NCBI GenBank assembly: GCA_020354085.1
Contig: CP070641.1
Location: forward strand, 1,790,030-1,795,244
Source: Pseudomonadota bacterium
GTDB taxonomy: Bacteria > Pseudomonadota > Gammaproteobacteria > Acidiferrobacterales > Sulfurifustaceae
Length of the DNA stretch: 5,215 nt
Direction of reading: 5' to 3'
The translations under genes were made by a program, and so were the position numbers. Each line of letters starts with the position of its first letter. Positions within the stretch are counted from its first letter, which is position 1. Of the stretch, positions 1 through 5,215 are shown piece by piece. Under the pieces are notes generated by a model. The model searched no databases. It was given only the letters and a program-made list of their open reading frames with translations, and was not told the DNA's origin.

Positions 1-1
1 G

Positions 2-238
2 GGTTTTCAGGACGTAGGCGAGGGCACTTTCATGGCGCGCCGCCGTCACCTGGACGCCATCGCGCGGGCGCGTGCCCATACTGCTCGCGGGCGCGAACGG
101 CTCGTGAATACGCGTGCCGGGGAACTATTGGCGGAGGAGTTACGCCTGGCCCAGCAAGCGCTCGGCGAGATCACCGGCGAATTCACGTCCGACGATTTGC
201 TCGGCCGCATCTTCGCTAGCTTTTGTCTGGGGAAGTAA
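2..238 (+). CDS. mnmE: tRNA uridine-5-carboxymethylaminomethyl(34) synthesis GTPase MnmE, C-terminal fragment (5' end outside window)
   Basis: The frame is open from the left edge and ends at TAA (236-238), giving the last 78 residues of a protein usually about 450 aa long. MnmE is a GTPase that works with MnmG to modify U34 at the wobble position of several tRNAs in the cytoplasm. What is visible is the C-terminal helical part: an ARRRHLDAI segment, then LLAEELRLAQQALGEITGEF, then TSDDLLGRIFASFCLGK at the very end. The terminal C-L-G-K matches the invariant CxGK motif of MnmE, whose cysteine is important for the modification reaction. The G domain lies upstream of the window. An ATG at 32 is internal to the gene and is not a start. 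The gene converges on the - strand lipoprotein gene with 9 bases between stop codons. The identification is secure from the C-terminal signature; the missing 5' part is simply cut by the window. Confidence 0.96.
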   Translation, partial: GFQDVGEGTFMARRRHLDAIARARAHTARGRERLVNTRAGELLAEELRLAQQALGEITGEFTSDDLLGRIFASFCLGK

Positions 239-247
239 CGCGTCCGA

Positions 248-580
248 CTACTTGGCCGGCGCTTTTGGTCGGTCCGTAGCAGGGCGATTGCGCTTGCGTT
301 CATCGGGACAGGAGACGACACCATCGGGGGGCGGCTCGGCCTCGAGTGCCCCCGGGGTGGGGCAGTCGCGCACTCGGCAACGGCCGGCCAAGTCCTCTGC
401 GGCGAGGCCCGGGCCGCAGCGCGACACGACCACGGGCAGCGAACGCGGTGCCGATTCCATCGGCGTGTGATCGGCCTTCTTGCTGGGGCATGCGGGCAGA
501 AAGACCAGCACGCATCCGGCCAACAACAAATACTGGCAAGGCGCGAAGCGTCTTCGGCTTGCGGTGCCGCGCTTATCCAT
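248..580 (-). CDS. Small cysteine-containing predicted lipoprotein, last gene of the moxR–DUF58–tgpA operon
   Basis: This 110-aa protein starts at ATG (580-578), two bases after the tgpA stop, and ends at TAG (250-248). I do not recognise the family. The N-terminus is basic (residues 1-11, with KR and RRR), followed by a hydrophobic stretch to about residue 30. There are two possible lipoboxes: LAGC at 20-23, which is canonical, and LPAC at 28-31, which follows the longer hydrophobic core but has an unusual Pro at -2. If cleavage is before C31 the next residue is Pro, so neither inner- nor outer-membrane retention is obvious. The mature part is Pro/Ala/Arg-rich and holds cysteines at 55, 68, 73 and 91, enough for two disulfides. 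It ends in a basic, proline-containing tail. The same frame is open upstream to 1189, but that part overlaps tgpA in another frame; the start at 580 gives both a signal peptide and tight coupling. Co-transcription suggests an envelope role linked to TgpA. Function is unknown; existence of the gene is likely, not proven. Confidence 0.72.
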   Translation of the reverse strand: MDKRGTASRRRFAPCQYLLLAGCVLVFLPACPSKKADHTPMESAPRSLPVVVSRCGPGLAAEDLAGRCRVRDCPTPGALEAEPPPDGVVSCPDERKRNRPATDRPKAPAK

Positions 581-582
581 GA

Positions 583-2562
583 CTAGCTGACCCGCAGGGC
601 CTTGACCGCCGCACGCAGCGCCTGACCGGCGCCATCGCTGGTATCGCACCCATAGCGCAACGACACATAGAGATCGGTTATCTGATCGATGGCAGGTGCC
701 AGCGCAGGACGGCGCGTGCGGCAACGCGCGGCGTAAGCGAGCGGGCCCTCTTGCGGGGCGCGCACGAGCCCGATGCGTGCGAGCTTGTGGCAGTAACGGG
801 CATAGAGTGCTTGAATTGGGTCGCGCGACCCGCCGGTCTTCAGCAACCACCAGGCGTAAGCGGCTAGTAGGATAGCGGCGACCGACGCCAAGAGTAAAAC
901 CAGTACCTGCGCACTCATATCGATGAAGCCCAGCACACGCAGGAGACTCGTTTGAATATCGTGGTCGTAACCGGCCACCCAGCGATACCAGGCTACGTCG
1001 GCCCAGTCCCAATATAGCCGCGCCTGGCGCAGGATCTGCTGCGCGCTGGTCAAGGCCAAGGCGCGCGCCAGCGCCTCGGACCCTAGAGCGCCCGGTACGA
1101 TGCCACGTTCGGCCAAGCGGCGCACCGCGTTGGCCCCGAGTTCGATGCGCTCCGGCGCCACCGCCGCAGTCGGATCGATGCGCAGCCACCCGTTACCGGC
1201 AATCCAGATTTCGGCCCAGGCGTGGGCATCGGCTTGCTGCACGATGTAGTAATCGCCCGCGGCGCTGTGCTCGCCACCTTGATAGCCGAGCACCACGCGC
1301 GCCGGTACGCCGGCGGCGCGCATCAAGGTCACGAAGGCGGCGGCGTAGTGCTCGCAATACCCGCGCCGTGTCGAAAACAGAAACTCGTCCACAGGGTCGG
1401 CGCCAAGTAGCGGCGGCTGCAATGTGTAGCTAAAAGACTCGGCGCGAAAGTGACGCAGCGCGGCGGCGGCAATCGCCGCATCGTCCGGTTGCTGGGCTTG
1501 CCAGGCGCGTGCCAGTTCGCGCGCGCGCGGCGCCATGCGTTGTGGCAGTGCCAAGGCGCGCGCGCGCACCGACGCGTCGAGTTCGCCCGTGGCATAGCGC
1601 AGCACCGAATGTGCGCGGTAGCTCAAACGCTCGCGCACCGGCAGGTTGCGGGCGAGCGCGAAGCCGAAGTCCAGTCGCGCGCCGGCGGGCACGGTGCTGG
1701 GCAGATCGAGCACGGGCAGCCACGGCTTGTTGCTGGGCTCGAGCATCACGGTATACGCGAGCGGTGCGCTTAACGGCCGGAGTGCGTCGCGGCCGGCGAT
1801 GGGTTCGCCGCGCGTCCAGCGTTTGCCGTCGGTATCCCACAGCACCAGCGCGCGCCAATAGAGCCCGGCTGGCTGGATCGCATCGCGCGGCAAGGCGGCG
1901 CGAAATGCGATCTCCTCCGACTCGCTCAGCGCACCCAGGCTGCCGGGCTGCATGTCTTCGGATAGACCGGTGAGGCCGGCGTGCGCATCGCGCGGCAGTC
2001 CCCACAGCGAGCCTTGGAGGCGTGGAAACAGCACGAACGCGACCAGCGCAAGCGGCAGTGCCTGCAGCAACAGTACGCTCGCAAAGCGCAGACGTACCGC
2101 GCGCGTCATGCCGGTACCTTGGGTAAGCTCCAGCATCGTGAGCGCCGCCAGCAGCACGACGAGCACTGTATAAAGCCCGAGCCACAGTGCCTGGGTGTAG
2201 AGATACGCCCCGGCGAGCAACACAAAAAAAAGAAACACGCTCAGCATACTGTCGCGGCGTGTGCGCAACTCGAGAAACTTAAGGCCCAGCAAGACCACCA
2301 GCAGGCTCAGGCCCGGATCGCGCCCAAACAGCGTGCCGTAGTGTCCGTAGACACCAGCGGCCGCCGCGAGCGTCAGCGTCCAGCGCAACAAGCGGCCCGG
2401 ATGACGCCGGCTGCGGCTGTCGCAGAGGTAGCGCCATGCGGCGCCGAGCGCGGCGATTACCAAGGCCCACCACGGCAACTCGGCAGCGAGCGGCGCAACC
2501 GCCGCGGCGCCCGTGGCGAACATGAGAAGCAGCGCTCGGCGCTGCGGTTCGATGGTGATCAT
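583..2562 (-). CDS. tgpA: TgpA-type membrane protein: DUF3488 membrane region plus periplasmic transglutaminase-like domain
   Basis: The predicted protein is 659 aa. The ATG at 2562-2560 overlaps the DUF58 stop as ATGA; the frame is open to 2967, but that stretch lies over the DUF58 gene and has no membrane or signal character. Hydrophobic segments lie near residues 10-29, 31-46, 61-76, 84-98, 105-124, 126-145 and 160-180, consistent with the multi-span DUF3488 region. A soluble region follows (about 181-548), containing a transglutaminase-like core with a complete triad: C403 in GYCEHYAAAF, H447 in ADAHAWAEIW and D463 in RIDPTA. A single span at about 549-575 leads to a C-terminal tail of about 85 residues that resembles the DUF4129-type end of this family. 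The catalytic domain should face the periplasm. The homologue in Pseudomonas aeruginosa is reported as important for viability; whether it acts as a protein cross-linker, protease or amidase is not settled by sequence. Upstream partners are DUF58 and MoxR; the downstream lipoprotein is 2 bases away. Family assignment is firm; the symbol is by analogy. Confidence 0.92.
   Translation of the reverse strand: MITIEPQRRALLLMFATGAAAVAPLAAELPWWALVIAALGAAWRYLCDSRSRRHPGRLLRWTLTLAAAAGVYGHYGTLFGRDPGLSLLVVLLGLKFLELRTRRDSMLSVFLFFVLLAGAYLYTQALWLGLYTVLVVLLAALTMLELTQGTGMTRAVRLRFASVLLLQALPLALVAFVLFPRLQGSLWGLPRDAHAGLTGLSEDMQPGSLGALSESEEIAFRAALPRDAIQPAGLYWRALVLWDTDGKRWTRGEPIAGRDALRPLSAPLAYTVMLEPSNKPWLPVLDLPSTVPAGARLDFGFALARNLPVRERLSYRAHSVLRYATGELDASVRARALALPQRMAPRARELARAWQAQQPDDAAIAAAALRHFRAESFSYTLQPPLLGADPVDEFLFSTRRGYCEHYAAAFVTLMRAAGVPARVVLGYQGGEHSAAGDYYIVQQADAHAWAEIWIAGNGWLRIDPTAAVAPERIELGANAVRRLAERGIVPGALGSEALARALALTSAQQILRQARLYWDWADVAWYRWVAGYDHDIQTSLLRVLGFIDMSAQVLVLLLASVAAILLAAYAWWLLKTGGSRDPIQALYARYCHKLARIGLVRAPQEGPLAYAARCRTRRPALAPAIDQITDLYVSLRYGCDTSDGAGQALRAAVKALRVS
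2559..2562 (-). other. ATGA stop–start overlap between the DUF58 gene and tgpA
   Basis: The tgpA ATG (2562-2560) and the DUF58 TGA (2561-2559) overlap. The bases just upstream are pyrimidine-rich (CTCTTTTCGCC), with no Shine-Dalgarno, which again favours translational coupling. This overlap decides the tgpA start against the much longer open frame reaching 2967. Confidence 0.75.
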
Positions 2563-3467
2563 GGCGAAAAGAGCGCGAGCGCCCTGAGACACTCGTGTTG
2601 ATGCACAAGACCTTGAGCGGGCTGGATGACCTGCCCCGGCAGGCGTAGCCCGTAATCGAGCCCTTGGCGTTCCGCCTCCAGCACCCAGCGGCACAACACG
2701 CTCAAGCCCGTCTCGATATCGGACACGCCAGTCGCCTCCCAGTCGAGCCACAGGCGCCCGGCCGCGCCGCCACCAAATTGTTTGGTGTACCAGCCTTGGC
2801 CGCGGGCCACCGCCTTCCAGTTGACATGCCGCAGCGAATCGCCGGGCTGGTAGTCGCGCTGGCCGACGAAATCGTCGCCGGCCTGCCGCGCTTGCAGCGC
2901 GCCGCTGGCCGTTTCGGCGCTCGCCGGCAAATCCGTCGGCGGCGCCGGCGCCGGATAGACGAGACACACCGCGTCGAACGTGAGGCGCCGCGACCAGGTG
3001 TAGAACAGCCCGAAAGGGAAATCGCTTGCCACCTTGAACTCCGGTATCGATACATAGCCCCGTCGCGGCGCTGGCAGCGCAAGCTCCGCACTTTGCGTGC
3101 TGTGCGCCGCGATATCGGTGCGCGCCGCAACCTGGCGGCTCTGCTCAAGGCGGACACCGTAGCGAGGTAGCGGGGTGGAGTTGCGCAGCGTGAGCGGGAA
3201 GCGCGCCGCCTGGCCGGCGAATACCGGCGGGACCGCGGCCGCCGCGATGCGCAGCCGATAGACGTTGCGATGGGTGTGCAGCATCGACACCACCGCGAGC
3301 GCGGCGAGCAAGAAGGTCAGACCGTAGGCGAGGCCGTTGCTGTAGTTGATGGCTGCGATCAGCAGCACCAAGACGATTAAGCCGAACAGCAAGCCGATTC
3401 GCGTCGGCAGGATATAGAGCTGGCGGCGCTCAATGCTGAATTCGTTGGCGCCCGTTGCGACCGTCAC
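2559..3467 (-). CDS. DUF58 domain-containing membrane protein (MoxR partner)
   Basis: The 302-aa protein is read from GTG (3467-3465), which overlaps the moxR stop as GTGA. The frame stays open to 3635, where an ATG exists, but that start would place 56 Arg/Ala-rich residues inside moxR. From the GTG, a short polar leader is followed by two hydrophobic spans (about 24-40 and 46-63), typical of this family. After a beta-rich middle part (about 70-175) comes the DUF58 hallmark at 198-231: DDFVGQRDYQPGD, then LRHVNWKAVAR, then the WYTKQF segment. A vWA-like beginning follows (LWLDWEATG, 239-247), but the MIDAS-type DxSxS is degenerate (D242, E244, T246) and the protein stops about 55 residues later. 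DUF58 proteins are regularly encoded beside MoxR ATPases and are thought to be their membrane-linked partners or clients; the exact role is unknown. The 3' end overlaps the tgpA start by 4 bases (ATGA). No Shine-Dalgarno is visible, so expression probably depends on coupling to moxR. Confidence 0.92.
   Translation of the reverse strand: MTVATGANEFSIERRQLYILPTRIGLLFGLIVLVLLIAAINYSNGLAYGLTFLLAALAVVSMLHTHRNVYRLRIAAAAVPPVFAGQAARFPLTLRNSTPLPRYGVRLEQSRQVAARTDIAAHSTQSAELALPAPRRGYVSIPEFKVASDFPFGLFYTWSRRLTFDAVCLVYPAPAPPTDLPASAETASGALQARQAGDDFVGQRDYQPGDSLRHVNWKAVARGQGWYTKQFGGGAAGRLWLDWEATGVSDIETGLSVLCRWVLEAERQGLDYGLRLPGQVIQPAQGLVHQHECLRALALFSP
3464..3467 (-). other. GTGA stop–start overlap between moxR and the DUF58 gene
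   Basis: On the - strand the GTG at 3467-3465 and the moxR TGA at 3466-3464 share two bases. The preceding 20 bases show no Shine-Dalgarno-like purine run. This arrangement supports the GTG as the true start and suggests translation by termination–reinitiation. The choice of start is an inference from overlap geometry and from the N-terminus it gives. Confidence 0.65.
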
Positions 3468-4408
3468 GGGATGGCGACGGATTCGAGCAGAGTTTGCACC
3501 AGCTGCGCGCGCGTGGCCCCGCGCGCCGGTTGCAGGCGATGGGCGATCACGGATTCCGCCACGGTTTGCACGTCTTCCGGCAATACCATGTTGCGTCCAT
3601 TGAGGAGCGCCCAGGCGCGCGCGGCGGCCAACCACGCCAGGCCCGCGCGCGGGCTCAAGCCCTCGGCGATGTCGTTCGAGCGACGCGTGGCGTCGATCAG
3701 GTTTTGCAGATAATCGAGCAACGCGTCGGAGGCGTGCACGCGTTGGACATCGGTCTGTAGGGCACTGAGTTGTTCGCCGCTCACCACCGGTGCCAGATTA
3801 ACCAACAGCTCGCGGCGCTCCCGGCCAGCCAGCAACTGGCGCTCCGCGGCGCGATCGGGAAAACCCAGCGTCAGGCGCATCAGAAAACGATCGAGTTGCG
3901 ACTCCGGCAAGGGGAAAGTCCCGATGAGGTGATGCGGGTTTTGCGTTGCGATCACGAAGAACGGCTCCGGCAGCCGATGGGTCTCGCCCTCGGCCGAGAC
4001 CTGGTGTTCCTCCATCGCCTCGAGCAGCGCGCTTTGCGTCTTGGGCGTGGCACGGTTGATCTCATCGGCGAGCAGCACCTGGGTGAAGATCGGTCCGCGA
4101 TGAAAAGCGAAGCGCTGACCCTCGGGGTCGTAGATCGAGACGCCTAAGATATCGGCGGGCAACAGATCAGCGGTGAACTGCAGGCGCTTGAAGTTCAGGC
4201 CCAAGACGCGCGCGAGCGTATGGGCGAGGGTGGTCTTGCCGACACCCGGAAAGTCCTCGATCAGCAAGTGCCCGCGCGCCAACAGGCAGGCCAAAGCGAG
4301 CTTGAGCGTGTGCTCCTTGCCCAGCACCACCTCGCCGGCGCGCTCGACAACGGCCCGCAGCGTGGCTCGGGCCGAATCGGGCATTTGCGCGGGCTGTGCG
4401 CTGGACAT
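3464..4408 (-). CDS. MoxR-family AAA+ ATPase
   Basis: This first gene of the operon encodes 314 aa, the usual length for MoxR ATPases. Motifs appear in order: an N-terminal GEVVLGKEH segment (25-33); Walker A as DFPGVGKTTL (52-61, K58); Walker B as VLLADEIN (111-118, D115 and E116); sensor 1 in ATQNP (154-158); the LPESQLDRF segment (167-175), with R174 in the arginine-finger region; and sensor 2 as GLSPRAG (250-256, R254). All the residues needed for ATP hydrolysis are present. MoxR proteins are cytoplasmic ATPases that act as chaperone-like remodelling or assembly factors, typically with DUF58 or vWA proteins encoded next door, as here. The ATG at 4408 gives the expected N-terminus; M9 is a possible alternative, and neither has a clear ribosome binding site. 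The stop TGA overlaps the following gene's GTG. The name moxR is often used generically, so no specific symbol is assigned. Confidence 0.95.
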   Translation of the reverse strand: MSSAQPAQMPDSARATLRAVVERAGEVVLGKEHTLKLALACLLARGHLLIEDFPGVGKTTLAHTLARVLGLNFKRLQFTADLLPADILGVSIYDPEGQRFAFHRGPIFTQVLLADEINRATPKTQSALLEAMEEHQVSAEGETHRLPEPFFVIATQNPHHLIGTFPLPESQLDRFLMRLTLGFPDRAAERQLLAGRERRELLVNLAPVVSGEQLSALQTDVQRVHASDALLDYLQNLIDATRRSNDIAEGLSPRAGLAWLAAARAWALLNGRNMVLPEDVQTVAESVIAHRLQPARGATRAQLVQTLLESVAIP

Positions 4409-4487
4409 GGTTCGAGGGTCGCTTAGGTTGAAGGGGTAGCCGGCTGTGACTGGTCGGCGACGTCGATCTGTCCCGAGTCTTTAACTA

Positions 4488-4499
4488 ATGGTAGACCAT
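4488..4499. repeat. Short inverted repeat in the divergent promoter region
   Basis: ATGGT (4488-4492), a 2-base spacer AG, then ACCAT (4495-4499) form a perfect 5-base dyad inside the only AT-rich patch of the intergenic region. It lies 80-91 bases upstream of the moxR ATG and about 72 bases upstream of the mnmG -10 box. It could be a small operator half-site pair, but arms this short occur by chance, and no known regulator is recognised. Confidence 0.3.
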
Positions 4500-4547
4500 G
4501 ATATCGCGCGGCAGGGTGCGCCAAACCCCGCGACCACTTGCAGCGGA

Positions 4548-4576
4548 TTCCCGACGCGCAAGGGTTCCACTACAAT
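4548..4576 (+). promoter_or_regulatory. Candidate sigma-70 promoter for mnmG (-10 TACAAT)
   Basis: TACAAT at 4571-4576 matches the -10 consensus in five of six positions and stands out in GC-rich DNA. With a 17-base spacer the -35 position (TTCCCG, 4548-4553) is poor. Transcription would begin near 4583, leaving a leader of about 40 bases before the mnmG ATG. The -10 is persuasive by itself; the -35 is not. Confidence 0.42.
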
Positions 4577-4622
4577 CGCGCCGGGCCGATCAGCCAGGGC
4601 GCCCGCCAAACGCGCTTTCTCC

Positions 4623-5215
4623 ATGCACTATCCCGAGAGCTTCGACGTCATTGTCATCGGCGCCGGTCACGCCGGCACCGAAGCTGCCGCCGCCTGCGCG
4701 CGCATGGGCGTGCGCACGCTGCTGCTCACGCAGAATATCGAGACCATCGGTCAGATGTCCTGCAACCCCGCGATCGGCGGCATCGGCAAGGGGCACCTGG
4801 TCAAAGAGATCGACGCCTTGGGCGGTGTGATGGCGCACGCCGCCGACCGCGCCGGCATTCAATTCCGCGTGCTCAACGCGCGCAAAGGGCCGGCGGTGCG
4901 TGCCACGCGCTGCCAGGCCGACCGCAGTCTCTACAAGAACGCGGTGCGCGCGCTGCTCGGCGATTATTCCAGGCTTACGATCTTTCAACAGGCGGTTGAT
5001 GATCTGTTAGTCGAGGCTGGGCGCGTCACCGGCGTCACCACGCAAATGGGCCTGACATTTCGCGCGCGCGCCGTGGTGCTGACCACCGGCACGTTCTTGG
5101 GTGGCAGGATTCACATTGGGCTCAGCAACTACCAAGGCGGACGCGCGGGCGATCCGCCGGCCAACGCCCTGGCGGCGCGGCTGCGTGAGCTGATGCCCAA
5201 CGTCGGACGCTTGAA
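4623..5215 (+). CDS. mnmG: tRNA uridine-5-carboxymethylaminomethyl(34) synthesis enzyme MnmG, N-terminal part (runs off the window)
   Basis: From ATG 4623 the frame is open to the window end, giving the first 197 residues of a protein usually about 630 aa long. MnmG (GidA) is the FAD- and folate-dependent partner of MnmE in modifying tRNA wobble U34. Visible motifs are the dinucleotide-binding GAGHAG (13-18) after a hydrophobic beta strand (DVIVI); the signature SCNPAIGGIGKGHLVKEID (46-64); the KGPAVRATRCQADR block (88-101), where the usual AQADR reads CQADR; and VVLTTGTFLGG (151-161) followed by RIHIG. The Cys at 47, in the SCNPAIGG motif, is a conserved family feature. The frame stays open upstream of 4623 without ATG, GTG or TTG nearby, so 4623 is the best start although no Shine-Dalgarno precedes it (a CAGGG at 4595-4599 is too distant). 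In many gammaproteobacteria mnmG follows mnmE directly; here a reversed four-gene operon separates them. Confidence 0.97.
   Translation, partial: MHYPESFDVIVIGAGHAGTEAAAACARMGVRTLLLTQNIETIGQMSCNPAIGGIGKGHLVKEIDALGGVMAHAADRAGIQFRVLNARKGPAVRATRCQADRSLYKNAVRALLGDYSRLTIFQQAVDDLLVEAGRVTGVTTQMGLTFRARAVVLTTGTFLGGRIHIGLSNYQGGRAGDPPANALAARLRELMPNVGRL

Larger units (their letters stand above)
4409..4622. other. Divergent intergenic region between moxR (-) and mnmG (+)
   Basis: These 214 bases separate two outward-facing transcription units and must carry both promoters. The part near 4481-4503 is conspicuously richer in A and T than the surrounding DNA. A good -10 box for mnmG is present near 4571. 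I see no convincing -35/-10 pair for the moxR operon; on the - strand the AT-rich patch around 4477-4497 is the best place for one. No tRNA, small ORF with credible coding character, or intrinsic terminator is visible. Both mnmG and moxR lack a clear Shine-Dalgarno. Confidence 0.75.

Noticed and set aside
572..580. TTATCCATG, resembling a DnaA box
   Set aside because: Only a partial match, isolated, and formed by the start codons of the lipoprotein gene; no cluster or AT-rich unwinding element suggests an origin here.
581..1189. Upstream extension of the lipoprotein frame to 1189, which would give a 313-aa protein
   Set aside because: It lies wholly over tgpA in another frame, including the catalytic region, and its composition (Arg/Gly/Ala/Pro-rich) is typical of a GC-rich shadow frame. 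The start at 580 yields a credible signal peptide.
1518..1569. Two alternating CG tracts (1518-1529 and 1556-1567) that could favour Z-DNA
   Set aside because: They code for Ala/Arg in tgpA and are expected in GC-rich coding DNA; nothing suggests a regulatory role.
1430..2185. Second - strand frame of 251 codons inside tgpA
   Set aside because: Arg/Ala-rich out-of-frame shadow of tgpA with no recognisable motif.
1981..2601. Antisense + strand open frame of 206 codons, rich in Gln, Arg and Lys, over tgpA
   Set aside because: Composition is the expected reverse-strand image of a Leu/Ala-rich membrane segment; no domain, no ribosome binding site, and tgpA is clearly the real gene.
2940..2953. 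Perfect 14-base GC palindrome (CGGCGCCGGCGCCG)
   Set aside because: It arises from the PAPAPP stretch in the DUF58 protein; it is inside a gene with no T-run and is not a terminator or site.
2563..2967. N-terminal extension of tgpA to 2967
   Set aside because: The extra 135 residues are Arg/Ala-rich and overlap the conserved DUF58 block in another frame; the ATG at 2562 gives the expected membrane N-terminus.
3468..3635. Longer DUF58 start at ATG 3635
   Set aside because: The extra 56 residues overlap the conserved 3' part of moxR and look like shadow translation; the GTGA overlap start gives the normal family N-terminus.
4590..4988. 132-codon - strand frame opposite the start of mnmG
   Set aside because: It is antisense to strongly conserved MnmG motifs and shows no family signature of its own.

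Overview
This 5.2 kb, GC-rich window is bacterial, and its gene content points to a gammaproteobacterium. The two edges carry the tRNA-modification genes mnmE (3' end only) and mnmG (5' part only), both on the + strand. The middle holds a compact operon on the - strand. The mnmE–mnmG pairing and the moxR–DUF58–tgpA operon are both common in Proteobacteria such as Pseudomonas-like and purple-sulfur-like lineages. The lineage is an inference from family resemblance; no rRNA or other decisive marker is present.

Layout. Positions 2-238 (+) are the last 78 codons of mnmE, ending in the family's CxGK signature. Nine bases later, in convergent orientation, the - strand operon ends. Read in its own direction it runs: moxR, an AAA+ ATPase of 314 aa (4408 to 3464); a DUF58 membrane protein of 302 aa starting at GTG (3467 to 2559); tgpA, a membrane-anchored transglutaminase-like protein of 659 aa (2562 to 583); and a small cysteine-containing predicted lipoprotein of 110 aa (580 to 248). 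The junctions are GTGA, ATGA and a 2-base gap, so the four genes are almost certainly co-transcribed and probably translationally coupled. A 214-base divergent intergenic region (4409-4622) follows, holding a good -10 box (TACAAT) for mnmG and a short AT-rich inverted repeat. From 4623 to the window end lie the first 197 codons of mnmG, with FAD-binding and other family motifs.

How the genes work together. MnmE (GTPase) and MnmG (FAD protein) form the complex that installs (carboxymethyl)aminomethyl groups at wobble uridine 34 of certain tRNAs. The middle operon probably forms an envelope system: a cytoplasmic MoxR ATPase acting as a chaperone-like remodeller, a DUF58 membrane partner, a protein with a periplasmic transglutaminase-fold domain and an intact Cys-His-Asp triad, and a lipoprotein as a possible partner. 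The biochemical substrate of such systems is, to my knowledge, not settled. No mobile element, RNA gene or CRISPR array is visible. The least described element is the small lipoprotein; the rest belongs to recognisable families.
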